A DNA stretch of 64,000 nt from Gnetum montanum (GCA_015680685.1 MNCI01002706.1:701809-765808), one strand, 5' to 3'. Positions 34,719 through 46,640 are shown, counted from the first letter of the stretch. Made by a program: numbers and translations. Notes: generated from the letters alone by a model not told the origin.

Positions 34719-34994
34719 GAAAAGTTTCAACTACGGAATAAGATGCTCTATTAGAATCCCATGCATGTGCTCAATGGAAAAAAATTTTAAAGTTATGGGA
34801 AGGCCCTTAAATTATATACGAAACCTTTCCATCTAGGGCCATGATGATATACCATCCTAAAAACCCAAGTAAAATATTTTTGGTCAACACCCAACAACTA
34901 AAACCTTTCCTTGAATCAAGAACAACTAGTGGAACCAAAGCCTCAGCTGATGAAAATGCATGTTCAATTTTCTAGATCTCCTCCTTCCAACTTA
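34719..34994 (+). pseudogene. H2 integrase, C-terminal end, decayed
   Basis: Resumes after N2 with WEGP (~34795) and FPSRAMMIYHPKNPSKIFLVN, matching the same place in H3 (FPSRAMIIYHP, ~58350). This is the last part of the Athila-type integrase. Stops present. Confidence 0.65.
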
Positions 34995-36868
34995 GTCATG
35001 GGAGGGATGCCCATCCATATATATACTATATGAGTGGCTCCTTAGTTTTCAACTTTTTTGTTTTACACTATTTTTTATATGTTTTTCATTTTCTTGAATA
35101 TTTTACAATTTTTTCTATATTTTACCTTGGAGTTTTCTTATGTATCTTCCTTTTCATTATTACCATCAAGACTCTTGGATGCCAAATACAGCTATTGATT
35201 GATGCTGGTTTGATAAGTTGAATTGTTTACTTGATTGTAAATGGCTATATTTCATCCTAGAATTTTGATGTTAATTAATGGAACATTGGTTTTCTCATGA
35301 TATCAAGCAGTGAGGTCATGTCATCCCCATTCCACACAACTCTATGGTATTTCCTCATTTTAGAAATATGAGGTTCCCTCTTAATAACAACTTACAATGG
35401 ATTTGTGACCTTGGTATTTTCCAAACTTGGAATGAATTAAGTGGATGAACAAGGGTGCAGCTTCAAGGGGATTTGTTAGCTTTTGCATCTACCTACCATC
35501 TAGGGTTTCATGAGTATTTCTATGTATTCCTCACCATTCCTACATTGACCAATAAACAAGAAGCAATGTCTTTGCATGACGTGGTTCCCATTGACAAAAA
35601 AATGGGAATTCAAAGCACATCCCTTAGACATAATAATAGGATACAAGCATTGGTTATGCAATTGGAAAGACATGTTACTCATGCATAAAGACACCCCTCT
35701 AATTAAGATCCTTTTCACTTCCTACTTCTCTTTTCTTCTTTCTTTGGAATGATGAGTGGTCTGTGGGGATGTTCATGTACCTTAGAGGATGGAATGGTCT
35801 TATGTGCCAATGTGAAGTCACTAGAAGTGGATGGTCTTCATTTTGACTAAGGATGGAAGTTATCAACTCATATTAATCACATCCTCCATGAGGGACTTCA
35901 TGTGACCAAAATGTGAGACTCTATTCTATACTCTCTTTCTCTCATCCACTTGTTCTTCCCATGTACCACATCACTACCTTTTCTCATGATTATATCAATG
36001 GGTTCATTTTGAGATAGTCTTAATTCTTTAATGGTTTCTTTGATGATTCAGTTTTTAACAATCCATAACCATTAATCATCCTTGAGGTCCATAAACTCCT
36101 TGTTTTGAGGACATGAAAGGGCATTAAGGGCATACGCCTACTATGGGGAGGATCCACTTGCATACTTCTTGGCTAGGATGGTTAAGTTCCTTATCCCTTA
36201 GGCATTTTTCTTTCGCAACCCTTTTTTTCCACCTCGGTGCATCCATTTTTTACATTCCTTGATAATTAACCTCCTACTAAATCTCCTTTCCAAATGTGTT
36301 CCTATCCATCTTCAAGCATTTGTCCTTATTCTAGGCTTTTCTGGCTTCCTTTGGATCTCAATTTTATGGTAAGACTCCTTTTCCTTAGTTTTTCAATTGT
36401 GAAAATTTTTGTTGTTGGTTGCATCAACACATGACAAAAATAGTATAAATATGTGATAGGAGTTAGGAAAATTTTCACATTTGCTTCATAATAGTAGGAG
36501 AGTTTTTGCAATTTTCAGATCCTAGAGTCTTCCCAAGCCCATAACTTCCTAATAGCTTGCCTAAATCAACTCATTCTTTGACCCTTTAGCTACTAGATGT
36601 GAGCTTTATATTATGGGGATCATAAACCTATGGTTTATGAAAAAAAATTCAGAATTTTTCTAACTCCCAAATGGTTTAACTAATAAAATACAATTAAACA
36701 TCACTAATTCACCTAAGTTAAACCTCATTAACAAACTTGAGGAGCTAGTATAATAAAATAATTAATTTTCCATGATCACAAATTAGCCTAAGTGTAACTA
36801 GCCAGATGGGACAAGGTATCAAGTGTTATAAGTTACACATAAAACACTAATCCTTGGCTATGTGTGTG
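34995..36868 (+). other. H2 tail between integrase and ORF3, with internal TATA-like site
   Basis: Starts with a polypurine-like core (GTCATGGGAG, 34995-35004). About 1.2 kb matches the N1/N2 tail, including GGGCATTAAGGGCAT (~36120) and GGGGAGGA. Around 36418-36460 'GCATCAACACATG' and 'AGTATAAATATGTG' resemble an LTR U3 motif and TATA box, and the matching H3 place (60080-60125) does too. No gene is seen. Confidence 0.5.
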
Positions 36869-39483
36869 ATGGTAGATAGCATCAAAGAGACTTCAAGAAG
36901 AAGAACCATCACAACCATGGGAGAAGTAACCAAAAGGAGGAAGGGACCAATAGCCATAATAGCCCCAAGAAGGTAAAGTGGAAGCCCATGCCATGGGACC
37001 TCTCCAAGAGGAGCCTCAAGTGGAATTTGTTCACCAAATTCCCACTATAGAAATAGGATAGTCTAGGAAAGATGAGGTGCTAATGCCTAGACCAAATCTA
37101 GAGGTAACCTTGACCAAGGCTTTCTTGAAATAAGTCCATTCTAAGGAGGTAAAAAGTATCATTCTTCAGGAACTCAAATTTGGTTCCTTCTTGGACCTGG
37201 CATCAAAAGAGGTAAAGACACAACTGCAAGGATCTTCCATGTGGCCTATCCTCAATTCTAGTGGGGAGTGGTACATGGGAGAGACATACCTCTTCTAGAA
37301 AAATCAACAGGAAGACATGACTACAAAAATTAAGGACATCAATGTGTCCTACTCATTTGAGGCCATTACAAAGATCCTTAGGTTTCTTGACATTGTGGAA
37401 ACTTTGGTAGAAATTCCTACACAAGTAGACTTCAACATCAAAAAGGAATAGGTGCAACAATGCTATGGAGTGGACTATGAGGAGTACAATGCATTCACTA
37501 AGGTAGAGAGGGCCTACTTCAAGATTGTAGTCTATCACCTAAACCCAATGATAAGGCCAAGAAAGATCACTACCTTCTCTACCTATGTGTATGTCATTAT
37601 AAGAAAAAAATTCCCTGTAAACCTCTACCACCTCATCTTTCTAGAAATTGAGAAACAATTCAAAGAAAATGAGCATGGGAAGAAGACACTCCCCTTTCCT
37701 TGCCTAATCTAAAAACCCTGAAAAAGAGGAGGAATAGCCTATTACACAAATCATATGCTTCATCATTCTCCTACTGCGTCTTGGTAGGAGATGATAAAAG
37801 AGAAGGTGCTTGTTAGGCTACTTGAAGAGGAGTAACCACCACCACCATCGACTAAAGAAACAATGTCAAAGGCTTGTGTAGCAATTGAGCACATGAGGAA
37901 GCTTCTTGAGAAACTCCTACAGTAGCAACAAGGAGGACCAAGTGGTGGACAGCCCTTATTCTATGGCTAGTGTTGAGTCACCTCAACGAAGTAACATGAA
38001 CCATTAAATGGCTAGAAGATATTGCATCACTATTTTCAACACAAAGGATATAGGCACCTACAATATTGAATCCAAGTGCCCAAGAAGTGACAATGTCCAT
38101 CCTTGGACAACAAAAATTTCCAAAGATCTCTAGAAATGCTACTGCTTTGTTAACACACCTTGAGAAGGATGAGGGAGCAACTATCCTAGTGATGCAACAC
38201 CATGGATAGGAAACTACAATGAAGGTGGTGGCCGATTGAGTTGCAGAGGTCCTGAGCACTCCTACGATAGTTGTGCTAGACATTGCTACGCTCAAAGACA
38301 TGCAAGCATCTTTAGAAGAAAGAAGTAAGAGGCTAAGTGCAGCCCAACATGGAGAGGTTTTGGACTGACAAGTGGGAACTAGGTAACTAATTTTAGAGAT
38401 CTTTGATCCTCCAAAAGGAATCATAGCTACCCAGTCAGAGTTGCTAGAGGCCAAGGGTAAGCTCATCATTGTAAATGCCCAACTTGAGGTAGCCACAACC
38501 CAAAATTGATGGTTGGCTATCGAAGTTACAAAATTGAGAGCCCACTTAACCAATCCCACCATTCTCAACTAAGTCATTTCACATAATGAAGCCTTCTTGT
38601 AGCTTCAGAACAAATTAAAAGAGGCTGATAATGTAAAGGAGATTATGGTATTTGACACATCCTTATCATAGGCTCTAACCTTTAACATCGATAAGGACTT
38701 TTTGCAAGTCCACAAGGAAAACCTAACTCTTACAAGAGATATTCATTTCATATGCATTGTCAAAGCAGAAAAGGACTAGATGGTTGAGTTTGTGATACAG
38801 CAATAGGAGCAACTTGCTAAGGTGAACATGGATCTAAGGAGGTTAGTAGCCAAGAAGTGCAATCTCTCAATGGAGGAAGTCTATGCACTTTACCAAAAAA
38901 TGGCCATTGAGGTAGCTACTTGGAAGAATGAGATCTTGAAATTTGAACAAGTGAAAAATCACTACAAGGACCAGGTTGCACTTCTCAAGGAGATAAATGT
39001 GAAGGAGATTTAACTGTCCAAGGTGAAAATAAATGAGGCCCTCTAGCAACTCTAGCAAAGAGGTGATGTATGGTAGGAAATCTTTGATGGATTGAATGCC
39101 TATAACAAAGTAGAAATCTACCTAAATAATATGTAAATTAAGGAGATGACAAAATACATGAAGCTTGCCAACATCCATTACATAACCTTGGCAATGCTAA
39201 TAGCCCGAAGGATGTGGTTAAAGTTAGAAAAGCAAGTGGCCAACTCATACATCCTTTAGGAGGCCAAGTTCAAGCATCATAAAGACACCAAGTAGAATCT
39301 AAAAATAACTAATGTAGAGCTTGAAATTTTCAAGTGGTAATTTACAAACTAATGATTGGTTTCTGAGAACCTAGCTAGAAGAATGAATGGCTACCATGAG
39401 TTGTAGAACCTCATCAAGACATTTGATGTTGAGCATAAATAATTCATAGCTTGGTTCATCAATGTTAAGGAACTATTCTTAGT
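36869..39483 (+). pseudogene. H2 ORF3 (env position), main part: transposon-protein-like domain plus coiled coils
   Basis: Not a recognised envelope: no signal peptide or membrane segment is evident. Candidate ATG at 36869 with a basic start (SRRRTITT, KRRKGP) that could act as a nuclear signal. After a frameshift near 36960 the text runs through LQELKFGSFLDLASKEV and, at 37452-37712, VERAYFKIVVYHLNPMIRP and TLPFPCLI, which resembles the Pfam 'putative plant transposon protein' (Transposase_32) family from memory. The C-terminal ~430 residues (from ~38200) are Lys/Glu/Leu-rich and coiled-coil-like (e.g. 38822-39013). A paralogue lies at 60560-62700 in H3. The solo LTR splits it at 39483, and the frame resumes exactly at 40365. 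The long minus-strand open frame 37978-38568 is a shadow. Confidence 0.65.
39479..39483. repeat. Solo-LTR target-site duplication, left (TTAGT)
   Basis: TTAGT against CTAGT at 40360-40364, one mismatch. Confidence 0.7.
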
Positions 39484-40359
39484 TGATGAGTGGTGAGGTA
39501 CCCCTACACTCAACCATACAAATACGAGTGTTCACGCATGATCCAGTTGAACTCCATGGATAGGCTAGTTGTGGGATCTAAATAGTTACACGTTGATCAC
39601 AGTTCGTTGTCTTCCCACTTAGACTAGTATTTGTTTTGTCATGTATGGTTTAGTCTAGAGTGAGGCATATGATGTGATCCTAAACTAGTGCTACTCCTAG
39701 AGACAATGGAAAATAATCTTGATTAAACTAATGAGTAATAGGAAATGAAGTCTAAGCTAACCTAAGTGCGATGAGCATCCGTTCCTTAATCATCCATACA
39801 CATCTTGGACCTCATGCATGACTACTACTGGGATTACCAAGCGTAGATCCTAGGTACACTACTGGGTTACTAAGTAGTCACACTTAAATGCTCATGATAA
39901 GTCGTACTCATTCTGCATTTAACAATAGGAATAGTAAATGATGATAAAAAAATATTAACTAAGAAAATAATAAATAATAACAATAATTAAATAATTAAAT
40001 CTAAGTGAATGCTGCAATGATGAAGTAATCTTGATCTTTATTTCCAGTCATGTGCACGTCCAAGTACGTCACACTCGAATAAAGGTGTCGTACAATTACA
40101 AGCATTACATTTCGGGCATGCACTAGGAAAATATTCTAACTCCTAAAGAAACAAAATTCAAGGGCTTCACTACAACTAACTAAAAGATACCTAGGTGTGG
40201 CGGAGGGCCACTTATTTATAGGCTAAAATAGGCTCTGCATAAACGGAGCCATGTTGACACATGGAGGGATGTGTCGATGAGGCCACGTAGATGCAACCAT
40301 GTATATGGGACCTCGTATACGCAGCCTAGTCGACACATCGACTACTTAGCACTTCATCA
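39484..40359 (-). repeat. S1: solo LTR, inverted, inserted in H2 ORF3
   Basis: 876 bp; on the minus strand TGATGAAG...CCACTCATCA. No internal element sequence on either side and a near-perfect 5-bp TSD, so this is a solo LTR left by LTR-LTR recombination. On the minus strand: U3 motif GTCGATGTGTCGAC (~40326-40345), TATA CTATAAATAAG (~40210), AATAAAGATCAAG poly(A)-type signal (~40035). Its R/U5 is closest to the N3 LTR. Confidence 0.85.
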
Positions 40360-40364
40360 CTAGT
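40360..40364. repeat. Solo-LTR target-site duplication, right (CTAGT)
   Basis: Partner of 39479-39483. Confidence 0.7.
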
Positions 40365-40632
40365 AATGCCTTGTCTATGGGATGTTCCCATACCAACCCA
40401 CATTGGTAACATTGTGTGGACTATGTACGACCCAAGGAGTAAGGAGGAGAAGATGAAGGCATTGCTAGATGCCTTTTCCCTTTCACCTGAAGTAGTAGTT
40501 GTAGCAAGATAGCCACAACCATCACCTTAGAATTAACCCTTATCACTACAAGCATTGGAGATTGAAGCAAGTCCTTCAACACCCCGAGAGCCTCCACCCC
40601 CTTACATTGTCTTATCTTCTCTTCATCTTTAG
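40365..40632 (+). pseudogene. H2 ORF3, C-terminal end
   Basis: The same frame continues after the solo LTR: MPCLWDVPIPTHIGNIVW, then KEEKMKALLDAF, and a Pro-rich end (TPREPPPPYIV) to a stop at 40630-40632. Two internal stops near 40510-40535. Confidence 0.6.
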
Positions 40633-40848
40633 CTACTAGAGGATTTCAGTTATTCAATTTTATAAGGGTATTTAATTTTGTTCTCCTAATCATCCATTTT
40701 TATAATTATTGTAATTCCTTATAATTTGATGCTTAGAGTTAGTCAATCAAATCAATCAGTCCATGATTTCATACCTTTCCAATTTTGTAAGAAGCTTGAT
40801 CCTACTTTCATTCACTCAAGGATGAGTTTTTAGTTAGTCGTGGGGGTA
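40633..40848 (+). other. H2 3' untranslated region and polypurine tract
   Basis: Text such as CCATGATTTCATACCTTTCCAATTTTGTAAG matches the N1 tail just before its 3' LTR. GTCGTGGGGGTA (40837-40848) abuts the LTR. Confidence 0.65.
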
Positions 40849-41350
40849 TGATAAATCACTCAATAGGCTATATCGATAGGCATGCATCAATGCATCCTCA
40901 TTGATGAGCATGCATCGACACATCCTCATTGATGCATCCCCATTGATGCATGGTTAGATGCATCAACGTATATGTGTCGATGCAATGTTTGTCTTTGCCT
41001 ATATAAATGTGTGCATCCACTACATTTATGATAATGCTAAGTTAATAGAGTATCCAGGTGCCTATAGTTTTCTTCTGTTAGAGTTAGAATATTTTCTAAG
41101 TGCCTGCAGTAGGACTTCAAGGATTGTACGGATCCTTATTTGGACATCAATGTACCTGAACACTTTGATGTGTCAACAATAAAGAAAAGATTCTTGGAAC
41201 TTCTTGCAAAACTTAAATACATAATAAAAACTTTAAATAATTAAATACATGAATAGAAATAACCTATTAAGTTACATTTAATAACATTAAATAATTAAAT
41301 ACATATCCTACTTTAAATATCTAAACCTATGAAAAATTTTAGGCTATGAA
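40849..41350 (+). repeat. H2 3' LTR, truncated
   Basis: Starts TGATAAATCA. U3 has repeated TGCATC(A/G)ATGCATC-type motifs (40891-40985) instead of GATATC palindromes, then TATA (CTATATAAATG, ~40999) and AATAAAG (~41180). The CTCATCA end is missing: the sequence passes into an ORF3 fragment near 41350. Confidence 0.7.
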
Positions 41351-42490
41351 ATATATGGTCTTGTCAAATTGTTAGAATATGAACACAATCAAGATAAAAA
41401 CTATTGAGATCTCATATTTTATGAAGATAATAACCAAGGCATTGAAATTGCCTAACTAGGAATCAAGGCTGCTAGAAACTTACTTACATCCATTAAGATA
41501 AATGAGTTTAGGTTATGCATGCCTTTAATGATGAAGATAATCAATATAGGAACCTAAACCTAGTGGAGAAAAATATCTTCAAGATAGTTACATACTACTT
41601 GATTCTTACAAACTAATTCAACAAGATCAAATCCTTTCATGCTCATGTCATGACTATTTTAAGGAAAAGAATTACTACAAATATTTGAACATAAATTCTC
41701 TAAGAAGAGCATTGGTAGAGGAACTCTTCCATTTTCATGTCTTTTATGCAAACTAGGCAATCATAATGGTGTAATAGATTATGGCAATGATGTTTCAAGA
41801 AGAGTCCTTCAAGAATCATTTGTAAAATTCATGAAGCCTTAATGTTAGTAACAACTTTGCTAGTACGTACAACTTTACCTGCTACATTGCCAATAATAGT
41901 TATAGATACATGGCTAGGTTTGATATCTCCTAGAACATCTAGTGTTGCAGGATCAAGCATGAAACTTATAGGAACATAAAATATGTGCTACTCCATCATG
42001 CTAAGTCAAATTAGAAGGGCCATATAGAAGGTAAGTTAGAGGAGCCATAACTTCTTTGAGCTTATGGCCATTACATCTGGAGGTCAAAGTCTAGTATCAT
42101 TAAATCCATTAACCAAAGAGGTCTTGACTAGATTATCTAATGACTAGTCCACCATCTTTGATAATGTAACAATCACATAACAAGTTATGTTAACAATATT
42201 GTAAGAAAGGCCTAATAAGCATCATTTACAAACCTCTAGAAGTTTGTACCTATGAAAATGATACAAGATCATCTAACATGGATCACAAGGATGATAGAAG
42301 TAGTAGCAACCTCAATGTCAGTAATGACCTTACTAGTAACTATTTCCACCTACTATGTTTCTAATTATAGCTAAAGGTGTAACGCCAAGCTTGCTACCTA
42401 TTGGAACACCTAGTGATGCACAACTAACCTTGGTACCTACAGAAATATCAAGTGTATACTACCCTACCATGTGAAGCCAAATTAGAGGAT
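41351..42490 (+). pseudogene. ORF3 fragment with a ~480-bp direct duplication
   Basis: The start (EISYFMKIITKALKLPN, IFKIVTYYLILTN) and GTLPFSCL match H2 ORF3 around 37340-37710. Two related segments, ~41845-42012 and ~42323-42486, share TAGTAAC...TGCTAGTAC, CACCTAGTG and CCATG..AAG(C/T)CAAATTAGA, so part of the ORF is tandemly duplicated. Heavily decayed. Confidence 0.55.
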
Positions 42491-43262
42491 TAACGTTTAT
42501 ACACCTAACACATATATAAATATCATATCATCTGCATTTATGACATCTTTAGTCATTCTAGTAGCCAAACTCTTGAAATTTTCTTCCATATGACTTAGTG
42601 AAATTTCCCTCTAAGTTTCCATAATGTAGATTGAGTGGATTGTATGAAGTTTTATTCAAGCGCATGATATACATGGACACTTCTGCATGATGATAATAAA
42701 ATTGAGATTAATTCCTTCCATTGTAGCACTTAGGCTAGTACTTAGTTTATTTCCAAGTACTTTACTTTGAATACATTTTACTTTCATGCACTAAGGAAAT
42801 TAATATTTTACTCTATAGTAACATGATTACAACAAATTTTAACATAATATATTAATGCTTGATAATCCCAGCAATGAATACTTGGTACACCCAGTAGTAG
42901 ACACTTGGTAATCTCAACAACATTAGTATATGTTCAAGATGGGAATGGAAAGCAAGGATAAATGCTCTACACTTAGGATAGTTTATTTTACTCTTATTTT
43001 CATAATTGGATTAGAAATTAATATTTTTCTCTCTTTATCATTTTAACATTTTAATAATAAAAACAAAAATCTCTTGTGGCTCAATCATACTTAACTATAT
43101 CAACTGATCTAACACAAGTGAGGATTGGGAGAACAATGACCTCCAACATAACACTTAGTTATCTAGGGTACTATTAGCCCTAGGTCAATGGAATTCAACC
43201 AGATCATGTATGAATGCTTGTGATTCATCTAGTTGGACATAGGGGATACTCATTGCTCATCA
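42491..43262 (+). repeat. LTR directly upstream of H3 (H3 5' LTR, U3 uncertain)
   Basis: Ends ...TTGCTCATCA followed by a primer-site remnant. Includes TATATAAATATC (~42510), AATAAAATTG (~42693) and AATACTTGGTACACCCAGTAG, all aligned to the N1/N2 LTRs. The 5' end merges with the ORF3 fragment. It could be shared between an upstream truncated element and H3. Confidence 0.65.
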
Positions 43263-43281
43263 TTAGCATCATTTCTGAGGA
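43263..43281 (+). other. H3 primer-binding site, decayed
   Basis: TTAGCATCATTTCTGAGGA after the LTR end, aligned to TTGGCACAATTTCTAGGGA of N1. Confidence 0.5.
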
Positions 43282-43405
43282 TGATATGTGTACTAACTAT
43301 TCTAGATAATTAAATCATATAAATATTATTATAGGACTATAATAAATCATCATTAGAAAAAAGAATTATGCTTTATTATAGGTGCATTACAAAACCAAAC
43401 TAAAG

Positions 43406-45750
43406 ATATCTTATTCTCACAAGGCTGATTCCCCACCTATAAATGATTCTACAAAGTAACATGACAGAATAAGAAAAACTATAGATGAAGTATCATTAAA
43501 AATTAAAGTATTCTACATCCATCTAGATCTATATTATCTAGATTTCACTTTCATACTTCACTTCAATGAGCAACTAAAATGGAAAAACCTATAAGGCAAC
43601 ATTGTGTTACCACCTGATCAAGCCATTCCATCAATGTTCATGGCAACATTAATCAAGCTATGACTTAAATTAGCAACTCCAAAGTACCAAGTGTTGGACC
43701 ACATCTTTAGAGATTATCAACTTATGAAGGTTAAACTTTGAAAGGACAAACTCATGGAAGTCCACCATGAGGCCTCCAAGGGAAAAAAAGGTTTTGATCA
43801 AACTAACAAACTAATCCAAAAAGTAGAATATTGAATATCCATCAAGGTGATCCTAACATCAATTTCCTCCTCCCTTTGGTGAAGATAGCATGACTCATCA
43901 ATGGTTACATTCTATCTTGGCAAGTAACCAAGGTAAGGGGAGAGCTAGATCCAAAATTAGGGGAACCTCAAGACCAAGGTCTCTCTATCAACAAACAAGA
44001 GAAGAGCCAAGGGACCAAAGAAGAAGAGCAAGCTAGCATAAATCTCCTAGCTCTTCATCTTTACCATCTTCTTCATTGTCTAGCTATAACAAGAGAGAGT
44101 GTCACCAAGAATAAAGGGGAAATGATTAAAGGTAGGGTGGAGATTGCAAATAACCCCATTATAGAGATGGAAGAAGGAAAAATAGATAGGAACAAGAAGA
44201 AGAAAGGCACCAAGAAAAAAGGCATAACAAGCAATATCATAGGAGACATGGCCATGACAAGAGTCACAATGAATGAGATGGTTATGATGAACCATTTTTT
44301 GCTACAAGAACCATGATCAACATCGGTAAGACAATTCACATTTCTGCCAGGCATCAAAGGGAGAACTAGATCAAACAACTTGACATGAACAATATTCCTA
44401 AATTTCAAGAAGATTACAATGCTAATCCACAACAACATCTGCAAGCCTTCCATGATGCTTGTGTCTTGAAAAACATTTAAAAAGTACCAGCAAAATCTTA
44501 AGTTATTTCCTAGAATACTCATAAAAGAAGCTAAAAGCTAGTATTAGTTTTTGAAACCAAAGTTTATTTGTACATGAAGTACGATGCTAGAGCTATTTAA
44601 TGATAAGTATTAGACATACTCCAAGGTATCCAAATTAAGGAAAAAAATGCAAGGGTGGAAATAAGGTAACCATGAATCCCTTGAAGCAGCCTTGGGTAGG
44701 TACTATTATTTGTTAGGTCATGGATTCTCTCAAAAGGACTAGCTTTGTCACATCATAGATGGGCTCAAAAATAAAACTAGAGAGACTCTTAGGGTCTATT
44801 CCCAAGGGAGACTATTGGAAATGAGGCTCCATTAGATCTAAAGGCTCATTAACTTGGTAGAAAAGGAAGAATGGGAGTTAAATGAAAGAGAAAATGTAAA
44901 GCATTATAATAGAAACCCCTCCATTCACAAATAGGAGGCCCATCTCTATGACCTAAAGAAAGAAGCACTATTGAAGGAGGTTGTGTAAAGAAATACCTTG
45001 GCAATCCAAAAATTTACCACTAAAATATCAAATAAGGTGGATAAAATATGCAACACTCTAGAAGAGAAGTTCCAACTAACATTTAAAGTCATGAAGAAGA
45101 AAATAGAACAAAGAAGTAGGGATAAGAACAACAAAAGGAAGAAGGAAATAATGAAGGACTATCATTAATAGAATGGTAATACTATAGCAATAGAAGAGGT
45201 TGCAAATTCAAATACAAATGACAAAGGATGTGATATTTGCTAATATGATCATCCCAAGTGATGTTATCCAATTCGATCACACTTACAAGAATATGGAATC
45301 TATGCATTAAATCTAAAGCTCACTAGAAGATAAGCACCTAGGACGTTTTCTTATCATCAAGGCAACTATTGATAATAGTTCTACCAACAGTAGTACTATT
45401 TGAGTGGAATGCCACCTTAGCCTTACGATTACTATCATTAGTGGTAAATCCTACAGTCATGAGGGATGCCACCACCAAGGTAGTAATATCCATACCATCA
45501 ACCAAATCAATATGGCTATTATGTCTAATAACCTATGTCACCAAGTGGCTCCATGGCACACACTTCTCACCATTACTATCCTCTTGAATACCATAGACCT
45601 ACTACTCCACATGTTGACTCTCCTTCCACATACACTCCTCATCATCCTTAATAGCATGTACATCATAACTCCACTAGCATGCCACATGCACTACCTATGT
45701 AAGGTAAAATACCTTCACAACCCCAATAACAAAATTTCACAAGAGCTATA
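43406..45750 (+). pseudogene. H3 gag, decayed
   Basis: Aligned to N2 gag from its first codon, which is ATA (43406-43408) in place of ATG. Capsid core around 44380-44870. The zinc knuckle (45229-45266) keeps C-D-I-C-x-Y-D-H-P-K-x-C, the fullest of the three copies. Many stops. Minus-strand open frames at 44073-44522 are shadows. Confidence 0.7.
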
Positions 45751-46440
45751 AACTTACAAGTGGATGATAATTCAAGTGGTTCTAAGTGTAAATCTTAGAA
45801 AAGGCCATATTTCAAGCTTAATAATCCCCTTAAATCATTGTAGGCATATGTGGTTGTGGAATTAACTTAAACTACCTAAAAAAATATCTACCAAATCACC
45901 TTCAAACCAAAAGCCTCAAAGTTTTTAAACTATCATGTTAACCAATGTCATAATAGACTAGATAAAGGTAGGAAACCTTCCTAAGAAGAAAGATGATCCT
46001 TGAAAATCCATAATTATTTATAGGTCATAGGAAATGACCCATTCAAGGATCTATTAGGCTTAGGTTTTGGTGTGAATTTTATTTTCCAAGAAATGTACAA
46101 GACATAAAACCTCACTCCACTTAAGAAACATAATACGAAGCTAGAAGTTGCAAACCAATCCATTATTGTTCTATTGGAATTGGTAGAGGACATTATGAAA
46201 ATTATGAATGGGTGGTTATATCTAGTAAATTCTCTAGTGAGCCATGTAGACAATTACAATTGGGACTTTCCAATCATTATGAAAAAGGCTTAACTAAATA
46301 CTATCAATGCCAAGTTAGGAACTAGAAACCTTTTCTTTGAAATCTCTAAGAAAAATGAGTTTAGTAAAATAGAGAACAAGAGAGTTCCATGCATCACATA
46401 AAATGACACAAGGTACAACTCCATACAATTAAGAGCACAA
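45751..46440 (+). pseudogene. H3 aspartic protease, decayed
   Basis: The active-site place reads DLLGLGFGVNFIF (~46050-46085), where the catalytic Asp of DLG is Gly. WDFPIIMKKA.LNTINAK (~46265-46310) is the second landmark. KRVPCIT closes the domain as in N1/N2. Confidence 0.65.
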
Positions 46441-46640
46441 TCATTACATCATGTAGAATGTGTGTTGAATCCACAAATATTCAAAGGTGCCTATACATAG
46501 CAATCACAAAATAGAAACGTACCTAGTGGTTGACTACATACATAGCTTCAACTCTATAATGTGTATGAAACAAGAATAGATCTTCACAAGTACGTACATA
46601 GACAAAATGGATGAGATGGAGTAAATTAGACATCAACTTG
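46441..46640 (+). other. H3 protease-RT linker
   Basis: Decayed linker matching the N1/N2 text after protease (AAAGGTGCCTATA, CCTAGTGGTTGAC). No domain. Confidence 0.4.

Larger units (their letters stand above)
27101..41350 (+). mobile_element. H2: Athila-like Ty3/gypsy element, 3' part only
   Basis: Begins where H1 broke its integrase. Continues with integrase (27101-28004, resuming at 34719), tail, ORF3 (36869-40632), polypurine tract and part of the 3' LTR (from 40849). N2 and a solo LTR are nested in it. Its gag, protease and RT would lie left of H1, outside the window. Confidence 0.8.

Noticed and set aside
37978-38568. 196-codon minus-strand open frame
   Set aside because: Shadow of H2 ORF3, which aligns as protein with its H3 paralogue on the plus strand.
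36869-40632. ORF3 as a retroviral envelope
   Set aside because: No signal peptide, membrane helix or cleavage motif is seen; only the position is env-like.
44073-44522. 149-codon minus-strand frame rich in hydrophobic residues
   Set aside because: Shadow of H3 gag; its membrane-like look comes from the complement of Lys-rich codons.
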